Shown: piece after piece, positions 53,240 through 64,000 of the stretch
Layout of the letters: each line of letters opens with the position of its first letter
Numbering within the stretch: the first letter of the stretch is position 1
Assembly: GCF_020921035.1 (NCBI RefSeq)
Contig: NC_063155.1
Coordinates: forward strand, 22,375,294-22,439,293
Direction: 5' to 3'
DNA length: 64,000 bases
From: Rhodamnia argentea
Lineage: Eukaryota > Streptophyta > Magnoliopsida > Myrtales > Myrtaceae
Program-made: the position numbers and the translations under genes
Notes under the pieces: model-generated
What the model was told of the DNA's origin: nothing
Databases searched by the model: none
The model's input: only the letters and a program-made list of their open reading frames with translations

Positions 53240-53695
53240 AATAGTTCATGTTACGAAAAATATCAAATTGGTACGCTTGTGACAAATTTACTCTTATATT
53301 AATTTTTCGAATCATTAAAAACTTCAAATTGGTACACATGTGATGAATTTACCCAAACTAACTTTCTAACTACTAAAAATCACAAGTCCGTACATCCGTG
53401 ATAAATATATCTACCGTTAATTTCTGTTAAATTGGGTTAGTACCATGAAATTTTTTAAACCGGTACACCCGTGACAAACGAAAGGTAAGAATCTTTAAGA
53501 TGGTATACCCGTCAATTGACTCATGTCATCCAACTCAACAATTTAATTGTCAAATTTAACGAAAATTAAAATGGGTAAATTTGTAATGGATGTATTGGTT
53601 TCAAATTTTTATGGTCAAAATATTAGTTTAGAATAAAATTATTACGTATATATCGATTTGAGGTTTTTCGTAATATTAACCCTAATTGCAACGTC
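53240..53695. mobile_element. Inverted-repeat element with internal tandem units
   Basis: The left side (about 53248-53360) and the reverse complement of the right side (about 53570-53690) align, sharing ATATTACGAAAAA.CTCAAAT-type words and ACAAATTTACCCA-type words. Inside, a unit built around AAATTGGTACACNCGTGAYRAATTTAC recurs about five times in diverging form (near 53266, 53330, 53383, 53455, 53505). There is no coding content and no fixed target duplication. Confidence 0.5.
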
Positions 53696-56600
53696 TAAAC
53701 AGAGAGAGGGGGTGGTGTGGGTGGGTTTCCATGACCACGAGCCAAGAAAATTGTTCGATTTGCCTCCCTCCGGAGTATTAAGTGACTAGTGAGAAGGACC
53801 ACATGGATGAGCCCTTTCTCTCGTTCATGAACGCGAGATCCCGCCTGGTGCTCAATGTTTTCTTGTTTAATCTATAAGCATCATGCGCTGCCCCAGGCAC
53901 ATGCCACCCAGTTATCCACGACATTCAAACCCTCTTGTCTTAAAACATATTTTGGCGGCCATTACGCGGAGTTTCCGAGAGAAGTGAGCGTGTTAGGATG
54001 GAATCCGAGCTACGAAATACTCGACTCGTGAATTGTAGCTCCACCTTTTGGTTCGAGATCCACGGGGTGCAATGTCGACCCATTCCTCCCCCGTCGTGGC
54101 CTTCTCGGACTGAAGATCGAACTCTGTGTTACCCGCCAAAGTGGACTCCACATACTATCCGATCACTAGAAAAGATTTATCTCCTTACGTCCGATTTTCC
54201 AGGGACACATATTTTGTGTTAGAGGAGTTTATTCGGGAAATCCGAGGGATATTTATTGCCGGATATGTTGCAAGATCTTTAGACATGTCAAGCTGAAAAA
54301 TGAACCTTGAGACTCTTTTAAGGAGCACCGTGGTCCTAGAAGAAGACAAGGTCTAAGCTTTTGTCCTTGCTATTGAGGACCGTATACACCATCCGTTGAT
54401 GCCGCGATATCAATCGCTCGTGCATCGGAAGGAAATATGAACTCAGATTAACTCGGATTGAACATGCAATTGATGTGCCACGAATCTCAGACAAAAGTTC
54501 ATTTTACCCATCAAATTAGACAAGTAATGTTATACTCGATGAGTTAGAAACTTTTTCAACATCTGGTTGAATTGCGATCGAAGAGGAATTAATGGAACCC
54601 GATACCTTCACATGGGGAGAAGGTCAAATGGGAGTCTAAATCCGAGCCCGTTAATATATCCAGTTGGATCCAACTTTACCCAACAACTCAAGCAATGATT
54701 TATGGGTCAATTGAGATATGTTAACTACTTCACTCCACACAACTATTCGGTTAACTCAACTCGCACGTGTATCTCAACAATCTTCCCCCCACATGTGAGT
54801 TCGGTATTAGGTATGTTCTCCCTTAATTCATGTATCATTTTGCATTAATTTATCTCAAGTTAAATCTCCTTGTCATTGCATTGTACCTGCAATTATGCAC
54901 AACAACCATCTTTGTTAACTTGGAAATTGAATCTCAACGTCATTACAATGCACCTCTAACTATGCACTGTAATAATCATCAACTACTAATTTGGGACTGT
55001 ATTACCCACGATCTCTATCTCGCGTTACCAAATCAACGGTCCATGGTCTTTTCTTGCCAAACCAATCATAATAATAATTTTCACCAGAAACAAACGTTGA
55101 TCATGAGATTTCTTTTTTGAGATATTCACCAAACATCGAAAAGATTGGGGTGGGGTATCAATCGACCATCGGCTCTAAAACCATTTGTTGGAAGCCCCTA
55201 GCAGAAGCCCGATATGAAGTTCGCAAAGAGGGAGCCAAAGTTCGAGCCCGTCGACACAACTAGTTGGACCCATATTCACTTAAAAGTTTAAACCAATGAG
55301 TAATGAGCCAATAGAAATATATTAACTGCTCTACTCCGTACCAATTCTTTAAATATGAAATTTTTTTAATAGAACTCACACGTGTATCTCAACGGCAACG
55401 ATATAGCTAGGAAAATTTTTTTCAATAAATATTGAGAATGGTCATGATGCTATACTTCAACAAGAAACCTTTCGCGAGCATTATGCTATAGACGATAAAT
55501 TTGCATTCGATGATTACTTAGGCTCAAATAGAGACGTGTATAGGGCACGCATCAATCAAGAAACCAAATTCCCAAGTCCTTCGGGGAGAAATCACCAAAA
55601 ACAGTCCGCTAGTCCTAACAAGTAACACATACGTAATTAGAACCCCATCACTAGGCAAAAATAGGCTTAATGCCATCATATCAAAGCAGTCCACATATTC
55701 CCATAATAGCTCAATCGATCAACCCTTACGCTCCAATGTCCATGGAAGTACAGCTTAGAACCACCCCATTCCCCACCAAAGAGACTTCAAACTCAATCTC
55801 CCATGCCCAACAGAATTCAAAATTCGTCGTCAATCGCAGCTTTCAAAACGCGAATTCAATGGACCTTTCCAAATCTTCGTTCTCATTTCATCATCTTCCT
55901 CCTATCGATCTCAACACATCGAATCCAAATCCGGGGTCCCCCCGGCACAATTTGCCATATCGTACCAAGAAACGAAAGAGACGCTTCAGCGAAGGGTGAA
56001 TTTTGGTGGTCGAATTGAACGCAGGTGGGAGCGAGGGCGACATGAGATCTTAGCGAGGAGAGGGGGGGAAGTGGTTGGCTTGGCTGGCAGGTCACATGGC
56101 CGCATCGCTGTCCCATGCGACCCCACCCCGTCCATCCCAGCTCTCTTCCACTCTCTCCGTCCTCTCGCGCCCCATCCATCGTCTAAGGAAGCAAGAGAAG
56201 AAATATCTCCCATGCGATTTTCCCAAAAGAAGGATACCCAAAAAGTGACCTGAACGGCTAAACTTAACAAGAAAATGGGTAAATAAACGTATATGTTCTT
56301 TAAATATTGACCAAATGCGTAACGTCGTCCCTGAAATTTTGGCACATGTTCAACCTAGTCTCCATTCGATCCCTCCCCCCCCCTAAAAAAAAAATATAGT
56401 ATTTAGACTATATTAAAATATTTAATGTGGTTCTTGAATTATTGAACGTATTCACTTTAGTCCATAAATTATATGAAAATGTTCAATGTTGTCGTTCCAA
56501 AATTCAAGTTCGGGTATAGCATTAAAAATTTTCAAATAATCTATGAACTAAATTGAACATGTATCAAAAGTTCATGAGCCGCATTAAACAAATAAAAAAT

Positions 56601-57000
56601 TCAAATTTGATAGTTCACATTGAACTAAAAGTTTAGGAACAACATTGTACGTGAGGTCAGTCATGGACCATTTGTATAATTATCCAAAAAAACATCGTTC
56701 CTAAATTTTCTAAATCGGCTCTCATCAAATGCGCAATGTTTGTTCTTTTTTTTTTGGATCGGATGTGTTTGTTCATCCGTCAAGCTATACTTTTCCTTCT
56801 GACCAAAACAACATAAAAAGCTATGCTTTTTCTTGCCGTGCGGACGGGACGCTGTACCTTTTCGAAATAAATAAATTTTCTTACAAATCCGAGTCACCTC
56901 CAGGCCACAGTGGCAACATCGTCATTTCGGTCAAGGTCACTAGCGCCAACCCCTGCCGAACATCCAAATATTTCAAAAAACCAATAATGCGCCCTCGCCC
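53696..57000. other. Intergenic repeats upstream of beta-tubulin
   Basis: Two diverged copies of one repeat lie near 54634-54790 and 55246-55410. They share GAGCCCGT, AGTTGGA.CCA, AATGA.TTATGGGTCAAT-like and CACGTGTATCTCAAC words. A dispersed repeat at 56400-56660 matches the family seen in the 33452-34379 duplication. Open frames at 55670-55999 and 55986-56345 have no recognised product; the latter is antisense to a GC-rich patch. Confidence 0.4.
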
Positions 57001-57157
57001 GGCCAAGCGCCATCCGAGCCGTTCAAGCACCGTCATCTGACGGCATCCAACGGTCCGCAACGGAAAGGGAGGGAAAGAGCCAAGGCCGTCCGATCACACA
57101 GGCTAGTCCTCCCTCCCTGTCTCTGTCTCCGTCTCTCTCTCTCTCTCTGAACCCCCT

Positions 57158-57164
57158 TATAAAA
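57158..57164 (+). promoter_or_regulatory. TATA box of the beta-tubulin gene
   Basis: TATAAAA sits in a CCCTTATAAAACTCC context, directly after a CT microsatellite (about 57131-57148). It is 145 bases before the predicted leader-intron donor, consistent with a short first leader exon. Confidence 0.6.
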
Positions 57165-57303
57165 CTCCTCATTTCTCGCCGTTGTCCTCTGCAATCTCTC
57201 AGTTCCCTTCCTCCTCGCGCTACCCGGTCGGGCCTCGCTCTCGGTCGCTCGATCCGCTGTCGCCTTATTCACGTTCCGGCATCTCCTCGACGGGATCTCG
57301 CCT

Positions 57304-57957
57304 GTAAGTTTGGCCGACGCTGTCCTCATTTTCCGTCTCTGTTCTATGCATTTTGGTCCCGCCGCGATTTTGAAGAGATTTGCGTCGAATACGACTATTG
57401 CGGTTTTGCTTCGCTATTTTTGGTTAGTGAAAGTGAAATGAAGAGTTCAAAAGAGATGTTGATTGCTTTGAGCGGTTTTGTTTGTTCTGATGGAGCTGTG
57501 CGAGAATGTTACTGTTTCTGGCATTTTGTCGGTGAGAAAACGGCCCGGATCTTTTCGTTTTTGGTGCGATTCGATGATTTTCTGATGTTTAGCGCTTTGT
57601 TCCCTCGACTTCGTTCTACATTTCGAGGAATTTGAGATCTGGGCTTTGAATAGGGCGCCTCCATGCACGGTAATGATGTTATGCTCAGATAAGGTCTTTC
57701 GCTGGGGATTCAGTGCTGTTATAGAGAGAAATCTCGAATGCCTTACTCCGAGCTTTTTTCAGTTGATTCATTCGATTGTTCTTTTGAGACTCGTTCGAAT
57801 TGTTGTTTCAGTGTCAATTTACTAGTTCCTCGAACCTGCTCGATTTATGTGCTGAAATCATTTGTTAGATTCATTTAAGGGTTTATATCGCCAAATTATT
57901 GGTCTCGTCCATGGTCCTTTGAGTTTTGAGGCATATTTTCTCGTGATGCCCTACCAG
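57304..57957 (+). other. Predicted leader (5' UTR) intron of beta-tubulin
   Basis: A good donor (CCT then GTAAGTTTGG) at 57304 and an acceptor CTACCAG ending at 57957 bracket a T-rich stretch full of out-of-frame ATGs. Removing it leaves a short clean leader ending ten bases before the ATG at 57968. Leader introns that boost expression are common in plant tubulin genes; this one is inferred from sequence only. Confidence 0.5.
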
Positions 57958-57967
57958 ATAAACGAGA

Positions 57968-60421
57968 ATGAGAGAAATCCTGCACATTCAAGGTGGGCAA
58001 TGTGGGAACCAAATTGGATCCAAGTTCTGGGAGGTTGTCTGCGACGAACATGGCATCGACCCAACTGGACGCTATACTGGTACCTCTGATCTCCAGTTGG
58101 AGCGTGTCAATGTGTACTACAATGAGGCTTCATGCGGGCGCTTTGTACCTCGTGCGGTGCTCATGGATCTGGAGCCTGGTACTATGGACAGTGTACGGAC
58201 AGGTCCTTATGGCCAGATCTTCAGGCCAGACAACTTTGTCTTTGGGCAGTCTGGTGCTGGTAACAATTGGGCCAAGGGGCATTACACTGAGGGTGCAGAG
58301 CTCATTGATGCCGTTCTTGACGTTGTGAGGAAGGAAGCAGAGAATTGTGACTGTCTTCAAGGTACATCTATAGCTTTCTTCTATTTTAGCTGCGGGCTCA
58401 TGCATTATCCGTGCTGGATCTAATCTGTAATTACTAATCTTTCAATGAACATGTAGAGCAGAGACAGAGAGTTAACGTTTTGTAAATAAGCTTAGTTTCG
58501 TGAGGACGTGGCATGTGCTGTTTGATTTATCCACTTTATTTGCAAAACTTTCTTACCGAGGATCCGTTTACTGTGCAGGGTTCCAAGTCTGCCACTCGCT
58601 CGGTGGTGGAACTGGTTCTGGAATGGGAACCTTGTTGATTTCAAAGATCAGAGAAGAGTACCCTGACCGAATGTTGCTCACTTTCTCAGTGTTTCCATCA
58701 CCAAAGGTATCGGATACGGTAGTTGAGCCCTACAATGCCACTCTTTCTGTGCATCAGCTTGTGGAGAATGCTGATGAGTGCATGGTCTTGGACAATGAGG
58801 CTCTATATGACATTTGTTTCAGGACTCTCAAGCTGACGACTCCTAGCTGTGAGTATCATTTGTGTGTTGTGTGTGTGTAATTCAGTGTAGAAGCAATGGA
58901 TTCACGTGGCCTATTGTCCGCGATAGAATTAACATTAGTCAAGCAACTTCATTACTGATTTGCTATTTAGTATTTTTCTCGAGAGTCAATCAAGCAACTT
59001 CTGATTGTCGAATGCTGTACAATTTATAGCTGAATTTGGATGGTTTTGATCTCTCTTTGCTGTTCATTATGTCGTTTGAGTAGATTGATGACCAATAGGG
59101 ACATAAGCTGAAGCTGAATTTGGATGTTATTGCATGCCTGGTATTTTGTCTCGCAAGACTGTCCTTGATTATTCGGATTTGTAGATATGTTTAGGTTGTA
59201 ATCTGTTACTATCCATTCTAATCTTTTATATGGAGTATGGCAGGCCATGGCAGTTGCACATGATATGTAACTATAATTTACCACATTTGATTGGATTAAC
59301 CATGGGGATAATTTGATACTGGTGATGCAGGTTGTAATCTGTTACTATCCATTCTAATCTTTTATATGGAGTATGGCAGGCCATGGCAGTTGCACATGAT
59401 ATGTAACTATAATTTACCACATTTGATTGGATTAACCATGGGGATAATTTGATACTGGTGATGCCATCAGAATGGGCAGTCAAATGTTTTCCCTATTCAA
59501 TATACTGCTAGCATGGCTTTTTCATTTTCACATGTTCATGTGAATTGCATTCCATTGTGAATGCCCTAACCGTTTGAACGATTTTTGTCTGAGAAGTGTT
59601 AGATCATTTTCTCCACACCAGTTGTGATAACTTGATGCTATAGATTGTGTGATATTGGGATCTGATAGTTATACAGCATGTAATCTCGATTTGTTTTTAT
59701 TGTGATGTATATTGAAGCTTATATGGGTTTTACTTCTATTTCAGTTGGCGATTTGAACCATTTGATTTCTGCTACCATGAGTGGGGTTACATGCTGCCTC
59801 AGGTTCCCTGGGCAACTGAACTCTGACCTCCGAAAGCTTGCAGTCAATCTCATCCCCTTCCCTCGTCTTCACTTCTTTATGGTCGGATTTGCCCCTCTCA
59901 CTTCCCGTGGCTCTCAGCAGTATCGTGCTTTGACTGTCCCAGAGCTCACTCAACAGATGTGGGATGCAAAGAACATGATGTGCGCAGCAGACCCACGCCA
60001 TGGTCGCTACCTCACAGCATCAGCCATGTTCAGAGGCAAGATGAGCACGAAGGAAGTCGATGAGCAGATGATCAATGTCCAGAACAAGAATTCCTCTTAC
60101 TTTGTTGAGTGGATTCCGAACAACGTGAAATCCAGCGTCTGTGACATTCCTCCCAGGGGACTCTCCATGGCATCTACTTTCATCGGTAACTCGACGTCGA
60201 TTCAGGAGATGTTCAGGAGGGTCAGTGAGCAATTCACGGCCATGTTCAGGAGAAAGGCGTTCTTGCACTGGTACACTGGTGAAGGCATGGACGAGATGGA
60301 GTTCACTGAAGCTGAGAGCAACATGAATGACCTCGTGTCAGAGTATCAGCAGTACCAGGATGCAACAGCCGATGAGGAACTCGAGTACGAGGATGAGGAG
60401 GAAGCTGAGCATGATGTGTAA
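57968..60421 (+). CDS. Beta-tubulin, three exons
   Basis: Exons 57968-58361, 58579-58848 and 59745-60421, GT-AG and in phase, give 446 residues, the normal size. Beta-tubulin pairs with alpha-tubulin to form microtubules and carries the exchangeable GTP. The N terminus is [17 protein letters not shown], with the MREI tag known in animals to drive autoregulated mRNA decay. The GTP-binding signature GGGTGSG is at residues 140-146. The C terminus is the usual acidic tail ([26 protein letters not shown]). The two introns sit at the positions conserved in plant beta-tubulins. Intron 2 contains an exact tandem duplication. The particular isotype cannot be named. Confidence 0.98.
59195..59464. repeat. 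136-bp tandem duplication in beta-tubulin intron 2
   Basis: Copy 1 is 59195-59330 and copy 2 is 59331-59464. The copies look identical over about 134 bases before diverging at the right end. The junction reads GGTGATGCAG then GTTGTAATC, so the duplication places a cryptic acceptor-like AG in mid-intron. The real acceptor is at 59742-59744. Confidence 0.93.
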
Positions 60422-62751
60422 ATGTACTATTGAGAGAGGGGTATTACACCTTCGTTGCAGCAATTTGTGGTGGTTGATGCCTGAGTACTTAATCCGGAGA
60501 GGATTTGGAGAATGCCTTTTCTTTTCAGTTTAAATCTCAGTACTTATATGCAGAAGTTGCTTTGTCACTGTTCATGCTTGCTTGCAGCTATTAATAGTAT
60601 CTACATTTTAACCACGTGCGATCGGTGATCTGTTCTTCACTTCTTGCATTCTCGATGTAAGTTGTTTCTGATTCCAAGCTAGCAAACTGCAGATTTCACT
60701 TGGACAAGTTGGAGAAATCCAGAACTCTGTTCTACGAGATTGGTCCAAGTGTCTCCTTATATTTTTGGTCGAAAAGAACTCGATTGTTTGACTTGATGAA
60801 AATAACGCTGATGCTCCAAAGTCCAACCGCAATGAGGTTTCAATTATCGTATCAGCGAACTGAGTAGCAAGCTTGCAGGTGCAATGATAGGTGCATATGA
60901 TTGCGATGCAACCCTCATTCGGTTTGAATTCGTTCAATGATTGGGGTGCCGATTTCGAGTCAATTCCTCCGTGATGGACATGGAAAATAAGTACAGCAAC
61001 CACCGGCCCTTCTTAATTTATTTGCTTCGAAATTTGAAGCCTTCAACTGGGTCAGAATTCTAGGAAGCTGTTCAATGACAACATTTGGCCATTTAACAAG
61101 AGATGAAATCGATGAGAATTTTAATGGACCAGCTAATCGTGGAGTTGCAGGATTTCACTCGCCTGATATTTTGCATTTCGTGATCAAGGGAGAGGATGCA
61201 AGACGGGGGCGGCAGTGTCGTAGTGATAGAATAGACGCAGCGGAAAGTTGAAGTTCAACGTACGTATGGGCATCTCCACGTGAAATGGACCAAAAGGCTT
61301 TCATCCTCCATGTAATTGGATCCCATCCCATCAAATCCCATCCCATCCCATCCCATCCCATCCCATCCCACACCACGCCAACCCTACCCTACTACCGACA
61401 CCAACTTTTATGACTCTCCTCCACGCTCTGCTCCTTTTTCCTTCTTTTTATAGCGAAAAGAACGGAGCGAGGCGAGCGCGCCACCGACTCTGCCCATGCA
61501 TTAACTGTAAAAGACCTCCGCACATCTACGATTCGATATATACAAACCGTTATCATAGTCCCATCAAGATATCAACAATCGGAATTTCTCTTTATGCAAA
61601 ATATGTCACAGGTGAAAGAGTTAGTTCAGAAATTTACAAACATCGCGAGCAACGTCGAACTCATGTACCAAAGACGAGCAATCATTTTACCCCCGTTCCA
61701 CGAGGAATCGATCGGACCCGCAAATTGTCATCTCGTGTAGCCGGGACGACGCGTTGGGTTCTTGATGAGACGAAGACAACAAAAGTAATCAACAAGTGCA
61801 CGTGACGCCTCGTGACCAGAATAGCGTCCCATTGCAAGTCCCGCGCCTGTCCATGCATACCCTTTTCGCAATCTTATCTTTTCTAGCTCGTAACATGCAA
61901 TGCAAAGCTGCCATCGCTTCAGACTTAAAACCTCCGCGCTGAAATTGCGTTCCGTCAGAGCTCACGTGGTGTCGTGATGGAAAATTGCTTGAAAATGAAA
62001 GCGGGGATAACATTAACGATGCAATAATGGATTAAGCTTGTTATAGAAGCAAAGCATCTTCCATGACCTTACTTTCTCTCTTTCTTCTTTGATGGGGTCT
62101 GTCTTTGCTTTTTTGCCCTGTGCAGAGATTTTTACAGTTCAGCTGCGTTTCGTTGGGGTTAACACTAAAGATGTATCCCTTGCTTGATTCTCACTAAAAT
62201 GGGTTTCACTTGCAGTGATTGGAACATACTTTGTAAAATCAGATTGCAAGTTTTTGCCCAGAGATTGTCCACTAGAAGGGTAAATGACAAATTTTTAATT
62301 TTTTTTTTAACTAGAGGGGAAACAAAAGTAGTAAAGGTTCAAATATCCATATGGCCAATCGTTTTTTTTTTTTTTTTGGCCTTCCTTGAGTTCATGTGAT
62401 TGCCGCCGACATTATCATTGTGTGAGTGTGAAACATTCATGTCAGTATATACAAAAGAAAGGAGAAGGTGCAACCATAAGCTCACATGGCTATCTTCTGA
62501 ATCATCTATGCTTTGCTTGCGATACCCAACATTATTTGAACAGGATAAAAGCAGAAGACTGATTTGGTAATTTGGGACGGAGGTGGGGTCATATTGGTTG
62601 CACGAAAAGGCTGGAGACAACTCAACTTCAACGCCCACTCTCTCTCTCTCTCTCTCTCCTTCTCTTGTCCTAAAATTGACTGTTCTGGTCCACACTCGAA
62701 CATAACATTCAGCAACTTCAGCTTCCCATGTTCCACAGATCCCAAGAAACA
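60422..62751. other. Intergenic; TCCCA microsatellite and ENODL leader
   Basis: This holds the beta-tubulin 3' region. A TCCCA pentanucleotide microsatellite lies at about 61320-61370. A long poly-T run lies at about 62361-62378. A CT microsatellite at about 62638-62660 is in the likely leader of the next gene. Open frames at 60608-61003 and 61410-61805 have no recognisable product. Confidence 0.45.
61320..61370. repeat. TCCCA pentanucleotide microsatellite
   Basis: The unit CCCAT is repeated with one interruption (CAAAT after the second unit) and then several perfect copies. On the other strand it reads as GATGG, giving a repetitive open frame that is an artefact. Confidence 0.9.
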
Positions 62752-63885
62752 ATGGCACAGGGAAGGTACGGTTTTGGGCTGGTGACATTTTACTTCTGCA
62801 TCTCCTGTATTGCTCTCGTTTCGCTCTCAGGGCGTGTTGAAGCTTATCAGAACTACACTGTGGGTGGCTCTCTCGGTTGGTATGACAACCAAGAAAAGCC
62901 TGAGATTGATTACAAAAAGTGGGCTTCTGGCAAGAACTTCAGCTTGGGAGATTTCCTCAGTAAGCTCTCTCACACCCACAACAATCTCAAATTTCATCTT
63001 TTCTTTTGTGGGGGTTCCTTCTTTATGCATTAGAGCTTCTTGTTTGCTTTAAAGTCACAGTAGGCATGGCTACTCACTGCCACCGAGGCTTTTTTGGCTT
63101 GTGAAACTATTGGATTGGAATCTGATTATGGTGCCACCGGCGTTGGTGCCCTTGTTTGGAGTAAGTTCATTACAAGCGTTTGATCCCGTCAGTTGTGATC
63201 ATTGGCTCTGCCAATTAGACAATTTGTGACTTGTCAGGATCTGCTCCAACATCAAGCAAAGGGTTTTTTACTGTTCACTCATGGTAGTCAAGTGATGAAC
63301 ACCATCTTAATTGATCAAGTGTTATTCCACTTACTAGTTTCGACTTTTCGTTCTTATAATTGTCGAACCTTTGTGGGTTATGCAGTATTCAACACCGACA
63401 CCAACCACTCAGTTGTGCAAACATACAATTCCACCACATACAAGCTCTGTGACTTCGAGGATGCCCTGGAAAAGGACACCATCCAATGGTCGTCCAGCGA
63501 TCCGTCCAACACCGCCACTCACCCGGTCACCGTGGCCGTCCCGCTTGTCAAGGAGGGGGCGAATTATTTCTTCTCCAGCGATTACGACGGCGAGCAATGC
63601 CAGAACGGCCAACTCTTCATGATCAACGTGACGCACGGGCAAGGCCTGCCTGAAAGTCTGAAGAACCCATCGGACCAGTCGCCAGGTCCGGCGAGTCCCG
63701 ATTCGGGGGATGATGGTTCGGCACCCGACACGGTGGTTCCGTCCAATTTCAACAACCCCCAAGAACAGAGCACCGATGACAATGAGTCATCTGGGTCTGT
63801 TGCTCTAACAGCTTGTGGTGATAAGTTCTTGAATGGAGCGCTCTTGATGTTTTTGGGGACCGCGTTGCAGACCCTGATGATTTGA
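62752..63885 (+). CDS. Early nodulin-like protein (phytocyanin family, GPI-anchored), two exons
   Basis: Exon 1 is 62752-62959 and exon 2 is 63386-63885, GT-AG, in phase, 235 residues. Phytocyanins are cell-surface blue-copper-fold proteins; the early nodulin-like branch has lost copper binding and acts in cell-wall and plasma-membrane processes. A signal peptide covers residues 1-31 (cut before YQNYTVGG). The plastocyanin-like domain follows, with the disulfide Cys in TYKLCDF and EQCQNGQ. The first His (TNHSVV) is present, but the usual Cys and second His ligands are replaced (SSDYDGEQC). After the domain comes a Ser/Pro/Asp-rich linker and a hydrophobic end (FLNGALLMFLGTALQTLMI), as expected for a GPI signal. 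A Met 24 bases upstream would only weaken the signal peptide. The intron position is the family's usual one. Confidence 0.92.
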
Positions 63886-64000
63886 GTTCTGGTTACACTG
63901 ACAGATCCATCGATCTTCTTCTCTTTTTAACAGATTTTTATTCAAAATGTTTACTTGATACGCTATACAGTACTCTTGTAGAACATGGAGCAAATTATTC
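63886..64000. other. 3' region of the early nodulin-like gene
   Basis: The last 115 bases are AT-rich downstream sequence. No further gene begins before the window ends. Confidence 0.5.

Noticed and set aside
55670-55999. 109-codon plus-strand frame ending in a basic stretch
   Set aside because: It looks peptide-like but has no known domain, overlaps a longer antisense frame and lies in repeat-rich DNA. Transcript evidence would be needed.
61155-61376. Frame encoding repeated MGWDG
   Set aside because: It is a translation of the TCCCA microsatellite on the opposite strand.
62728-62751. Upstream in-frame Met for the early nodulin-like gene
   Set aside because: It would put a polar stretch before the signal peptide; starting at 62752 gives a standard one.

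Overview
This window is nuclear DNA of a flowering plant, almost certainly a woody eudicot. The genes carry many GT-AG introns and encode plant-type proteins (chloroplast NFS2, DGS1, SCAB1, a phytocystatin, an early nodulin-like protein). They are separated by AT-rich intergenic DNA full of degraded transposons and MITEs. The style of the repeats reminds me of Eucalyptus/Myrtaceae, but that is an impression and was not tested. No bacterial, organellar or viral block was seen.

Layout. 0.5-1.2 kb: an intronless DEDDy-type 3'-5' exonuclease-like gene on the minus strand, with one catalytic acidic residue replaced by Lys. 1.5-7.4 kb: a repeat block containing a complete but decayed hAT element (2435-5268, with 8-bp target duplication) and an inverted-repeat element (about 6065-6722). 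8.6-9.3 kb: a two-exon phytocystatin (minus). 10.5-17.5 kb: a 14-exon DGS1/NCA2-family gene (plus). 18.8-20.5 kb: mitochondrial ribosomal protein bL20m (plus). 22.2-25.8 kb: the plastid cysteine desulfurase NFS2/SUFS, 10 exons (plus). 26.3-27.2 kb: an odd stretch full of GGCC/TGGGCC words. 28.6-33.1 kb: eIF2B gamma, 13 exons (minus). 33.3 kb: a tRNA-Ala(UGC), followed by a 464-bp tandem duplication. 35.0-43.8 kb: SCAB1, a plant actin-binding protein, 12 exons (minus). 44-57 kb: a gene-poor stretch with two Tourist-like MITEs, one further MITE, a solo Copia-type LTR with 5-bp target duplication and an inverted-repeat element. 58.0-60.4 kb: a beta-tubulin gene (plus). 62.8-63.9 kb: a GPI-type early nodulin-like/phytocyanin gene (plus).

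The genes are unrelated housekeeping and structural genes and do not form a pathway or cluster. Several serve organelles: NFS2 makes sulfur for plastid Fe-S clusters, bL20m is in the mitoribosome and DGS1 is in the mitochondrial outer membrane. SCAB1 and beta-tubulin are cytoskeletal. For eight multi-exon genes I joined exons by hand at GT-AG sites. Every junction keeps frame and gives a protein of the expected size for its family.

I found no convincing undescribed system. The most interesting points are: an in-frame decoy copy of the end of a 29-nt exon in DGS1 that could act as an alternative exon end; the E-to-K change in the exonuclease; the intact boundaries of the hAT, MITE and solo-LTR insertions; and the recent tandem duplications next to the tRNA gene and inside the beta-tubulin intron.
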